Below, piece by piece: positions 1 to 7,039 of a stretch of DNA of 12,057 nucleotides. How positions within the stretch are numbered: position 1 is the stretch's first letter; each line of letters begins with the position of its first letter. Position numbers and translations under genes: made by a program. The notes beneath the pieces were generated by a model. It was not told the DNA's origin. It made no database searches and saw nothing but the letters and a program-made list of their open reading frames with translations. The DNA is from CAHJXF01 sp039936235 (lineage in GTDB: Bacteria > Pseudomonadota > Gammaproteobacteria > Burkholderiales > Burkholderiaceae_D): the NCBI GenBank assembly GCA_039936235.1, contig JBDTIS010000148.1:1-12057 (forward strand), written 5' to 3'.

Positions 1-426
1 CCGACGCTCACCGTCGAGGAGAACATCCAGACCGGGCTCGAGAACTCGAAGACGCGGCGCATTCCCGACGAGATCTACACGCTCTTTCCGGTGCTCTTCG
101 ACATGAAGCGACGAAAGGGGGGCAACCTGTCCGGTGGGCAGCAGCAGCAACTGGCCATCGCGCGCGCGCTCGTCACCGAGCCCAAGGTCCTGCTGCTGGA
201 CGAGCCGACCGAAGGCATCCAGCCGTCGATCATCAAGGACATCGCCAGGGCGCTCAACGAGATCCGCAAGCTGCGCGAGATCACCATCGTCGTGTCCGAG
301 CAGGTGCTCAGTTTCGCGATGGACGTCGCCGATCGCCTGTTCGTCATCGAAGGCGGCCGTCTCGTACACGAGACGTCGCGCGCGGATACCGACGAAGCGC
401 ATGTCAAGCAATACCTGTCTGTCTAG
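1..426 (+). CDS. urtE: Urea/short-chain amide ABC transporter ATP-binding protein, UrtE family (3' part)
   Basis: This is the C-terminal 141 residues of an ABC ATPase whose start, with Walker A, lies left of the window. Visible parts, numbered from the first residue here, are the ABC signature LSGGQ at 43-47 followed by QQQLAIARAL, Walker B VLLLDEPTEGIQ at 63-74, and an H-loop region reading VVSEQ (about 97-101) where UrtE/LivF-type proteins typically have VEQ in place of the usual histidine motif. The EPTEGIQPSII stretch is characteristic of UrtE, the second ATPase of the cytoplasmic-face UrtDE pair in urea or amide uptake systems. The gap to the formamidase gene is 34 bp with no terminator, so the transporter is probably co-transcribed with it. 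The cargo could be urea, formamide or another short amide; the enzyme next door argues for an amide. LivF-type amino-acid ATPases are the main alternative. Confidence 0.88.
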   Translation, partial: PTLTVEENIQTGLENSKTRRIPDEIYTLFPVLFDMKRRKGGNLSGGQQQQLAIARALVTEPKVLLLDEPTEGIQPSIIKDIARALNEIRKLREITIVVSEQVLSFAMDVADRLFVIEGGRLVHETSRADTDEAHVKQYLSV

Positions 427-460
427 CTGTTCACCGACCCAACCCCACTAGAGACGCTAA

Positions 461-1693
461 ATGACCGATACGCTCATCAAGGTCGATCTGACGAAGTCGC
501 CCCTCGACAACGAGAACATCCACAACCGCTGGCATCCGGCCATCCCGATGGCCTGCTGGGTCAATCCGGGCGACGACTTCATCCTCGAGACGTTCGACTG
601 GACCGGCGGATTCATCCAGAACAATGACAGTGCCGACGACGTGCGCGACATCGACCTGACGACCGTGCATTACCTGTCGGGACCGGTCGGCGTCAAGGGA
701 GCCGAACCCGGTGACCTGCTGGTCGTCGACCTGCTCGACATCGGGGCGAAACCGGAAAGCCAGTGGGGCTTCAACGGCTTCTTCTCGAAGAAGAACGGTG
801 GCGGTTTCCTGACGAAACATTTTCCGCAGGCCCAGAAATCGATCTGGGACTTCCACGGCCTGTTCACCAGTTCGCGCCATGTGCCGGGCGTGCAGTACGC
901 CGGGCTGATCCACCCCGGCCTGATCGGCTGCCTGCCGGACAAGCCGATGCTCGAGATGTGGAACGCGCGCGAGCAGGCGCTGATCGACAGCGACGCGACC
1001 CGCGTGCCGGGCCTGGCCAACCCGCCGTCGGCCGGTACCGCGCATATGGGGAAGATGACCGGCGACGCGAAGGCCAGGGCTGCGGCCGAAGGTGCGCGTA
1101 CCGTGCCGCCGCGCGAGCACGGCGGCAACTGCGACATCAAGGATCTGTCGCGCGGCTCGAAGGTGTTCTTCCCGGTCTACGTCGACGGCGCGGGACTGAG
1201 CGTCGGCGACCTCCACTTCAGCCAGGGCGACGGCGAGATCACGTTCTGCGGTGCGATCGAGATGGCCGGCTGGGTCCACATGCGGGTGACGCTGATCAAG
1301 GGCGGCATGGCGAAGTACGGGATCAAGAACCCGATCTTCAAGCCGAGCCCGATCACGCCGAACTACAACGACTACCTGATCTTCGAGGGCATCTCGGTCG
1401 ACGAGTCCGGCAAGCAGTATTACCTCGACGTACACGTGGCGTATCGGCAGGCCTGCCTGAACGCGATCGAGTACCTGAAGAAGTTCGGTTACTCCGGCGC
1501 CCAGGCGTATTCGATCCTTGGGACGGCGCCGGTGCAGGGGCATATCAGTGGGGTGGTCGACGTACCGAACGCCTGCGCCACGTTGTGGCTGCCGACGCAG
1601 ATCTTCGCCTTCGACATCAACCCGAACGCGTCCGGCCCGACCAGGTACCTCGACGGCTCGATCGACATGCCGCTGTCGCCCGATCTCACCTGA
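461..1693 (+). CDS. fmdA: Formamidase (acetamidase/formamidase family)
   Basis: This 410-aa cytosolic enzyme is predicted to hydrolyse formamide to formate and ammonia, giving assimilable nitrogen. Its length is that of bacterial FmdA proteins (a little over 400 aa). Family stretches run the whole length: VNPGDDF near residue 28, FDWTGGFIQNNDSADDVRD, VHYLSGPVGVKGAEPGDLLVV, WDFHGLFTSSRHVPGV, HPGLIGCLPD, the highly conserved VPPREHGGNCDIKDLSRGS, VGDLHFSQGDGEITFCGAIE, and near the C-terminus VDVPNACATLWLPT. No signal peptide or membrane segment is seen. The ATG start fits the family N-terminus (TDTLIKVDLTKSPLDNENIHNRWHP region); the ribosome-binding site is modest (AGAGA shortly before the start). 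It sits 34 bp after a UrtE-like ATPase and just before fmdB, the same gene association known from the formamide-using methylotroph Methylophilus methylotrophus. Nothing looks damaged. Confidence 0.95.
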   Translation: MTDTLIKVDLTKSPLDNENIHNRWHPAIPMACWVNPGDDFILETFDWTGGFIQNNDSADDVRDIDLTTVHYLSGPVGVKGAEPGDLLVVDLLDIGAKPESQWGFNGFFSKKNGGGFLTKHFPQAQKSIWDFHGLFTSSRHVPGVQYAGLIHPGLIGCLPDKPMLEMWNAREQALIDSDATRVPGLANPPSAGTAHMGKMTGDAKARAAAEGARTVPPREHGGNCDIKDLSRGSKVFFPVYVDGAGLSVGDLHFSQGDGEITFCGAIEMAGWVHMRVTLIKGGMAKYGIKNPIFKPSPITPNYNDYLIFEGISVDESGKQYYLDVHVAYRQACLNAIEYLKKFGYSGAQAYSILGTAPVQGHISGVVDVPNACATLWLPTQIFAFDINPNASGPTRYLDGSIDMPLSPDLT

Positions 1694-1702
1694 GGTCCGC
1701 AG

Positions 1703-2044
1703 ATGCCCACCTACGACTACGCGTGTCCGGCCTGCGGCGGCTTCGACGCGTTGCGGACGCTGGCCCGTCGCGACGAGCCGGTGGCCTGTCCCGACTGCGG
1801 TTGCGCGTCGCCGCGCGTGCTCGGGGCGGCGCCGCGGCTCGCGCTGATGGCGAGCGGCACCCGCGACGCGATCGGCGTCAACGAGCGCGCCGCCAACGCG
1901 CCGCGCAGTTCGCGTGACGAGCCGCGCGCTAAGCACCCTGCGGGCTGCGGCTGCTGCGGATCGGGCCGACGCGGCGTCACCGTGACCGCGAAGAGCGGCG
2001 CGAAGGCATTTCCGAGCAGGCGGCCGTGGATGATCAGCCACTGA
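1703..2044 (+). CDS. fmdB: FmdB-family zinc-ribbon protein
   Basis: This 113-aa protein starts MPTYDYACPACG, the hallmark of the FmdB/CxxC_CxxC_SSSS putative regulatory family. One zinc ribbon is visible as CPAC at residues 8-11 and CPDC at 29-32. A second cysteine cluster, CGCC at 82-85 preceded by His78, may bind another metal. The C-terminus RPWMISH is a conserved ending for betaproteobacterial members, which supports an intact gene. In methylotrophs FmdB was proposed to regulate formamidase expression, but the family's biochemical role is unsettled. The start is set by a GAGG ribosome-binding site (1692-1695) that overlaps the formamidase stop codon, 7 bases before the ATG, so the two genes are probably translated from one message. 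Confidence 0.9.
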   Translation: MPTYDYACPACGGFDALRTLARRDEPVACPDCGCASPRVLGAAPRLALMASGTRDAIGVNERAANAPRSSRDEPRAKHPAGCGCCGSGRRGVTVTAKSGAKAFPSRRPWMISH

Positions 2045-2161
2045 GTCGAGCGCGGACCACGAAGTATTCGAAGATATTCACATGCATCACGGAGACATTG
2101 CTTCGACGAGTGGATCGACGATCGGGGACGGACGCGCAAATCGCCTAGAGGCGTCCGCGCG

Positions 2162-2562
2162 CGGCCCGTTGCCGACGACATCGCGCACTTCGAGGCGGCA
2201 CACGTCCTTCGTGCAATCGGTCGCCGTTGTCGCGTCCCATGAAGGCCTCGACGCGTCAGCGCTTCTGCGCGCTCGGATTCGGTTATTCCGAATCGGAGGG
2301 CGAGGCCGCGATCGTCGCGCGCGAATCGGGACTGGATCTCGGCGAGGCATCCGCAATCGTCTCCTTCGGACTTCGGACGCGCCGGTTGCAGGGTTTCGGC
2401 CTGGATGAGGGGCGTGGACGCGGATGCATGGTTCCTGCGGCGATGCTTGTGGTGCAGCGGCTCACGATCATCGCTGCCTGCAGGATGTCGATGGTCGACG
2501 TGATGACCGACGACCCCGCGGTAAACGCGGCGCCGCAGTCCGCGCTGGACGCCGCGATCTGA
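2162..2562 (+). pseudogene. Decayed NorQ/CbbQ-type MoxR AAA+ ATPase, central core deleted
   Basis: Two fragments in different frames resemble opposite ends of a NorQ/CbbQ ATPase. The N-terminal one (frame 2, 2162-2212) reads RPVADDIAHFEAAHVLR, like the conserved RPVADE..LFEAA opening of the family. The C-terminal one (frame 1, 2239-2562) has QRFCALGFGYSESEGEAAIV, then RTRRLQGFGLDEG, and ends CRMSMVDVMTDDPAV...LDAAI with a stop where the family normally ends. Between them only about 26 bases remain, so roughly 160 codons holding Walker A, Walker B and sensor motifs are gone. A short stretch after GLDEG also looks degraded. The preceding 117 bases (2045-2161) contain no gene I can name. NorQ-type ATPases work with NorD-type VWA proteins to mature nitric oxide reductase or similar enzymes, and the next fragment is NorD-like. 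The family match is from memory of conserved motifs, not a database search; NorQ versus CbbQ cannot be separated. Confidence 0.68.
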
Positions 2563-3101
2563 CCGATGAAGACGATCCGGTCCTGCTGACTGCAACTGCT
2601 GTGGGACATGGCGCCACCGTTGTGGCTGGACGGCGAAGTGCCCCGGATCATCGACGGCGGCATCCATCTCCCCATCGGCCGCTGCTGGACCGACCGCACG
2701 GCAGCGGCCGCGCATGCGGCGGCCCACCTGATCGATTCGCCGGCCCGCTTCGACGGCGAGCGGCTGGGTTCGATCGCCAGGTCCGTGCTCGCACTGCTCG
2801 AGGACGCCGGTGTCGAAACACTGGCGATAAGCGAACTGCCCGGTCTCGCGCGACTCTGGCTGCCCCTGCACACCGCGACGCCGGCGATCGGCTCCGGCTT
2901 CGACGCGCTGATGGAACGTCTCGCGCGAAGCCTGATCGATCCCGACTACGACGATCCGAATGTCCGGGTGCGCAAGGGCCGAGCACTGTTCTACCTCGAA
3001 CGCGGCTTGGACTGCCGGCCCTGCGTACGCCGATCGAATTGCGGGCGGCAGCGATGCGTCTCGGGCACGACGTCGGCCAGATGCGCATGCAGTTCGACGC
3101 A
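2563..3101 (+). pseudogene. Truncated, frameshifted NorD/CbbO-type protein (VWA domain missing)
   Basis: In frame 1 from about 2590 the translation reads LQLLWDMAPPLWLDGEVPR, then IDGGIHLP, RTAAAAHAAAHLIDSP, SVLALLEDAGVETLAISELPGLARLW, a GFDALMERLARSLIDPDYDDP stretch, and VRVRKGRALFYLERG. Around 2994-3012 the resemblance moves to frame 3, continuing GLPALRTPIELRAAAMRLG then HDVGQMRMQFDA. The motifs AAAAHAAAH, LLEDAxVE, the PxxWVxKGRxLF-like segment and LGxDxGQMRxQF in this order are typical of NorD/CbbO N-terminal and middle regions. The rest of the protein, including the C-terminal von Willebrand A domain with its MIDAS motif, is absent; the family runs to roughly 600 residues or more. An early stop at 2587-2589 also breaks the expected start. 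Nothing recognisable lies in 3102-3212 before the convergent kinase gene. I infer a dead remnant of a norQD-like pair; the assignment is by motif memory. Confidence 0.68.
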
Positions 3102-3212
3102 GGACGCGCCGACCGGCGAACTACACGATCTGTCGAACGCGCTCACCCGCCTGCCGAAGCGACGGCGCGGCCTCCCGCGACCGGCGACAGGTGGCGACTT
3201 TCTGCCGAGGCC

Positions 3213-5552
3213 TCATCGTGGTGATCCCGCGAGCGCGAGCTGCAGCGCCGTTGCGAGGTCCGCCTGGGTGTATGGCTTGCGCAGGAGTCTGAGGCGTCCC
3301 GCGAGTTCCGTCGGAATCACCCGTTGCGCGGTGTAGCCCGACGTGAGCAGGACCGGCAGGCCCGGACTGCGACGCCTTAGCTCGACCGCAAGGTCGATGC
3401 CGCTGATGCCCGGCATGATGACGTCGGTGAACACGATATCGACCCGCGTGCCGGCGGCGACGATCGCCATCGCCGCATCGGCCGTCTCCGCCTCGACGAC
3501 CGTGTAGTGGAGATCCATCAGCATGGCTCGGGTGATCGCCAGGACCTCCGCATTGTCCTCGACGACCAGCACGACGCCTGTACCGCGCTCGATCGGGGCG
3601 AAGGGGGCTGCCTGCATGTGCTGTTCCTGGTCGACGCGCCGGGTCCGCGGCAGATGGATCGTCACGATCGCGCCGCTTTCCGGCCCGCGTTCGATGCTGA
3701 CGAAGCCGCCCGATTGCCGGGCGAAGCCATAGACCTGGCTCAAGCCAAGTCCGGTTCCTTTGCCGACCGGCTTGGTCGTGAAGAACGGTTCGAAGGCCCT
3801 GTCGATCACCGCATCCGGCATGCCGGTTCCGCTGTCCGACACGCTCACCGTCACGAAGTCGCCGCCGACGGCACCCCAACGTTTCGCGAAGGCCTCCGTC
3901 ACGACTTGGTTGCCTGCGTGCAGCGTCAGTGTGCCGCCTTCGGGCATCGCGTCGCGCGCGTTGATGGCCAGGTTCAGGATCGCCACTTCCAGCTGATGGG
4001 GATCGATGAAGCAGAGCCACAGCGCGTCGTCGCATCGCGTCTCCACACGGATCGCCTCGCTCGCGGCGCGCTGCAGCAGTTGTTCGAAGACCTGCATCAT
4101 TCCGTGAATCGAGATCACTTCGGGCTGCAGGTCCTGACGGCGGGCGAACGCGAGCAACTGCTGATTGAGTTTGCTTCCGTTCGTGACGCCGCGGCGCGCC
4201 GCCTCCAGCAGACGCGTGGTCCGCTCGTCGGTCGGCAGGCGTCGGGCCAGTAGTTCGAGACTTCCGCCGATGACGAGCAGCAGGTTGTTGAAGTCGTGCG
4301 CCATGCCGCCGGTCAACTGGCCGATGGCTTCCATCTTTTGAGCTTGCCGCGATTGATCCTCGAACGCGCGACGATCGGTGACATCGGCGACGACGCCCGC
4401 GATCCGGATGGGCTCGCCGTTCTCGAAGGACGTCTGTCCCTTGAAGTGCAGCCAGCGAACGCTGTCGTCGCTGGCGCGACGGATGCGCCGCTCGAAGTCG
4501 AGGTGCCCGGTCGTGCGCGCCGCATGGAACGCCGCGCTGACCAGCGGCTGATCTTCCGGCAGGAACTGTCCGAGTGCAGCCGCCAGGTTCCAGGTCGGAA
4601 GTGCACCGTCATGGCCGAAGATCTCGTCGTGCCGCAGCGAACGCGTCACGACGCCGGTGGCCAGGTCCAGTTCCCAGCGGCCCATCTCGGCCGCATCCAG
4701 GGCGATCTCCAGGCTGTGCTCGGCCCGCTTGCGGTCGTCGATTTCCCGCAACGCCGCCAGCAGCAATTCTTGGTTGGTGTCGCGCAACGCGGTATTCAGG
4801 CGCAGGTTCGCGAGCATGCGCTCTTCGCTGTTCGTCTCCACGTCCAGCGGCCGTGTCGAAGCCGGAAGGTCGTCGGGGCGCCGGTCCGCGACACCGCCAT
4901 GGAATCTGAAATTGCCGCGGCCGGCCTGCCTCGCGCGATACATGGCCGCGTCCGATAGACCGATCAGGACCGGGAGGTCGTCCCCGTCGTCCGGGTAGAT
5001 GCTGATCCCGATGCTGGCCGTGAGTCGCGCAACCGGCATGCCGTGCGTGTCGATATTCGACAAGGCGAAGATCATCTTCGCCGCGATGACGGCCGCGTCC
5101 GAGGCGTGCACGACCTCGGTGAGCAGTACCAGGAAGTCGTCACGGCCGTGTCGGCTGACCGTATCCGTCGCGCGGACGGCATTCTGCAGGCAGGCAGCGA
5201 CCTCTTTCAGTACTTCGTCCCCGGCGGCATGGCCATTGGTTTCGTTGATCAGCTTGAGGTCGTCGAGATCCACGAACAGGATGGCGAGCCTGGCGTGGTG
5301 GCGGTGAGCCATCGCCGAAGCCTGGACGAAGCGATCGATCAGCAGAATCCGTGTCGGCAGTCCGGTCAGCCTGTCGAGCCCCGCGAGCCGGTGGACCTCG
5401 CCCGGCGAGCGTGCGACATGTTCGGATCCTTCGGGTGCGCGTCCGATTTCATGGACCAGCTGATCGTTCTCTTCAGGCAGTACTGCAGGCGCGCTCGTCA
5501 CGCCGTCGGGTTCGATGGCCGGTGTCTGGGTGTGGTGTGCAAGACAGGTCAT
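3213..5552 (-). CDS. Soluble hybrid histidine kinase: degenerate GGDEF - PAS - HisKA/HATPase - receiver
   Basis: This 779-aa cytosolic sensor kinase has no signal peptide or membrane segment. From the start chosen: a GGDEF domain (about 58-218) with DRLTGLP, the metal-binding FVDLDD (D95) and ASIGIS, but GRDDF at 136-140 where active cyclases have GG(D/E)EF; the c-di-GMP inhibitory site RATD (127-130) is intact, exactly five residues upstream. Then a probable coiled coil (about 243-283), a PAS domain (283-396), a phosphoacceptor His419 in GGMAHDFNN, N box with Asn531, DSGTGM, FEPFFTTK and GKGTGLGLS, and a receiver (659-777) with acidic pair Glu665/Asp666, phosphoacceptor Asp710, Thr737 and Lys759. 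The ATG overlaps the KaiC-like gene's stop as ATGA and has GGAG six bases upstream; an in-frame ATG 36 bases earlier is less likely. Likely role: phosphorelay controlled by the KaiC-like partner and perhaps c-di-GMP. Target unknown. Confidence 0.93.
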   Translation of the reverse strand: MTCLAHHTQTPAIEPDGVTSAPAVLPEENDQLVHEIGRAPEGSEHVARSPGEVHRLAGLDRLTGLPTRILLIDRFVQASAMAHRHHARLAILFVDLDDLKLINETNGHAAGDEVLKEVAACLQNAVRATDTVSRHGRDDFLVLLTEVVHASDAAVIAAKMIFALSNIDTHGMPVARLTASIGISIYPDDGDDLPVLIGLSDAAMYRARQAGRGNFRFHGGVADRRPDDLPASTRPLDVETNSEERMLANLRLNTALRDTNQELLLAALREIDDRKRAEHSLEIALDAAEMGRWELDLATGVVTRSLRHDEIFGHDGALPTWNLAAALGQFLPEDQPLVSAAFHAARTTGHLDFERRIRRASDDSVRWLHFKGQTSFENGEPIRIAGVVADVTDRRAFEDQSRQAQKMEAIGQLTGGMAHDFNNLLLVIGGSLELLARRLPTDERTTRLLEAARRGVTNGSKLNQQLLAFARRQDLQPEVISIHGMMQVFEQLLQRAASEAIRVETRCDDALWLCFIDPHQLEVAILNLAINARDAMPEGGTLTLHAGNQVVTEAFAKRWGAVGGDFVTVSVSDSGTGMPDAVIDRAFEPFFTTKPVGKGTGLGLSQVYGFARQSGGFVSIERGPESGAIVTIHLPRTRRVDQEQHMQAAPFAPIERGTGVVLVVEDNAEVLAITRAMLMDLHYTVVEAETADAAMAIVAAGTRVDIVFTDVIMPGISGIDLAVELRRRSPGLPVLLTSGYTAQRVIPTELAGRLRLLRKPYTQADLATALQLALAGSPR

Positions 5553-7039
5553 TTCGGGCTCCGACGCGTGACTGGCGGTGCCCCGCATTCGGATCTCTTG
5601 CGCGTGGGTCGGCCGCCCAGTAAACCCTCCTCTTCGGCCAGGATCTCGCCGATTCGGATGCCGTTCGAGTCGATGGTGAACTCGCGCAGGTCGTCGGCGT
5701 GCGCACTGGCGCGCACCTTGACGACAGCGATCACCCGTCGCAAGCGACTCTCGACTTCGATATATCTTTGTACGACGATCGCGTCGGTCAGGAACGCGGT
5801 GCCGTACGGGCTGAAGCGCAGGTCGGTATAGCGATCCTCGAGTTCGGAGGTCATCAGCATCGTGATGCCGGTGCTCGACAATGCCGTGACCAGTCGCGCA
5901 AGGGACTCGCGGAAGTCGTCGCGGAAGGTCGGGGCCAACGCGAGTTCGAAGCCGGACAACGAATCGATCACGAGTCGCGTCGCATCGAGACGCCTGACTT
6001 CCGCGATCAGCAGCAGCGCGATCTCGTCGATCGAAAGATCGCTTGCGCTCGTGTCGACCAATCCGACGTGACCGGCACGGATCAGATCGGCAACGACCGG
6101 GTTGCGCGAACGAAACGGGTTCTGCTCGAAAGCGGCGATCACACCCTTCTCGCCGCGGCGCGCGCCTTCCGCGAGGAAGGCCGCCGCCATGATGCTTTTG
6201 CCCGATCCGCTCGGTCCCGCCACCAGCATCGAATAGCCGATCGGCAGGCCACCGCCCAGCATCGTGTCGAGCCTCGGAATCCCCATCAGAAGACGCGTGT
6301 CCGCCGTCGGCGTCGGGCAGTCGATGTCGAGCGCTTCGACAGCGGCCGGCGCGAAGACGCTGATGCCGCGGCCGCTGATGCGAAACGTGTGAAGTCCCGA
6401 CAGCGTCGCCTTGCCGCGCATCTTGCGAATCTCGAGCTTGCGGACCATCGAGTTGCGTTCGACGCTCTGTCGCATCCAGATCAGGCCGTCGGCGACGGTG
6501 AAGATCGGATTCGCTTCGGCTTCGTCGATGTATTCGCCGATCAGGAAGGTGGTCGCCTGCCAGCTGGTCATCAGCATGCCGAGCTGCTGGACGAAGTGCC
6601 GCAGGCTGCCGTCCATCCCGTCATCGCTATTGTCAGTAGCCGCGACTGACCGAAACGAATCGACGAAGACGAAGGCAGGCGCGTATTCCTCCACGGCGGC
6701 CACGATCTTCTGCATCACCGTCCCGAGGTCGCCTGCCAGCGCTTCGTCCGACAGGTTCAGGAAGCGTACCGAATCGCCGACGCGCTCGCTGTCGAAGAAG
6801 TCGAACTGCTGCTGGTATCGCAGCATCTTCAGCGGTGGTTCGCCGAGAACCGTCATGTACAGCGCCGACCGCTCGGGCGTGGCCAGGGAAAACATCATCT
6901 GGTGCGCCAGTGTCGTCTTGCCGCTGCCGGGAGATCCTGCGATCAGGTTGAACGAGAATTCGGGCAATCCACCGCCGAGCACTGCGTCGAGCCCGGGCAC
7001 GCCGGTGGCCAGGCTATGGATCGTGACCTTCGCGTTCAT
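5549..7039 (-). CDS. KaiC-like double-domain RecA-superfamily ATPase
   Basis: This 496-aa protein has the two tandem RecA-like domains of KaiC. Domain I has TGVPGLDAVLGGGLP then Walker A GSPGSGKT (35-42) and Walker B FVFVD (123-127); domain II has MGIPRLDTMLGGGLP, Walker A GPSGSGKS (275-282) and Walker B LVIDS (356-360). The paired catalytic glutamates of cyanobacterial KaiC are altered: GE (66-67) in domain I and EQ (305-306) in domain II. Residues aligning with the Ser431/Thr432 phosphosites of KaiC are Ala415 and Phe416, so clock-type autophosphorylation is not expected; the following TDAIVVQRYIE matches the KaiC TDTIILLQYVE segment. The basic C-terminal tail (about 475-496) differs from KaiC's. 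It overlaps both neighbours by 4 bp and is followed by a hybrid kinase, an arrangement that suggests it relays a signal to the kinase. No KaiA or KaiB is present, so circadian function is unsupported. Confidence 0.92.
   Translation of the reverse strand: MNAKVTIHSLATGVPGLDAVLGGGLPEFSFNLIAGSPGSGKTTLAHQMMFSLATPERSALYMTVLGEPPLKMLRYQQQFDFFDSERVGDSVRFLNLSDEALAGDLGTVMQKIVAAVEEYAPAFVFVDSFRSVAATDNSDDGMDGSLRHFVQQLGMLMTSWQATTFLIGEYIDEAEANPIFTVADGLIWMRQSVERNSMVRKLEIRKMRGKATLSGLHTFRISGRGISVFAPAAVEALDIDCPTPTADTRLLMGIPRLDTMLGGGLPIGYSMLVAGPSGSGKSIMAAAFLAEGARRGEKGVIAAFEQNPFRSRNPVVADLIRAGHVGLVDTSASDLSIDEIALLLIAEVRRLDATRLVIDSLSGFELALAPTFRDDFRESLARLVTALSSTGITMLMTSELEDRYTDLRFSPYGTAFLTDAIVVQRYIEVESRLRRVIAVVKVRASAHADDLREFTIDSNGIRIGEILAEEEGLLGGRPTRKRSECGAPPVTRRSPK
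5559..5562 (-). promoter_or_regulatory. Ribosome-binding site deciding the hybrid kinase start
   Basis: GGAG on the minus strand lies six bases before the ATG at 5552-5550, inside the end of the KaiC-like gene. With the ATGA overlap it favours the 779-aa form of the kinase over the 791-aa form starting at 5588. Confidence 0.75.

Noticed and set aside
431..2041. A 536-codon open frame on the minus strand opposite fmdA and fmdB
   Set aside because: Arg/Ala/Val-rich shadow of the well-supported plus-strand genes; no family resemblance, typical of GC-rich DNA.
1717..2873. Minus-strand open frames of 384 and 196 codons across the relic block
   Set aside because: They have no recognisable motifs, partly cover fmdB on the opposite strand, and share wobble positions with the plus-strand NorQ/NorD-like fragments that explain the region better.
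2227..3336. Plus-strand frames of 111 and 242 codons as intact novel genes
   Set aside because: Their conserved parts are fragments of NorQ- and NorD-like proteins; the longer one loses resemblance after a frameshift and then runs antisense into the kinase gene.
5133..5174. Calling the kinase's GGDEF domain an active diguanylate cyclase
   Set aside because: The motif is GRDDF, departing from GG(D/E)EF at two positions, one of them the loop glycine.
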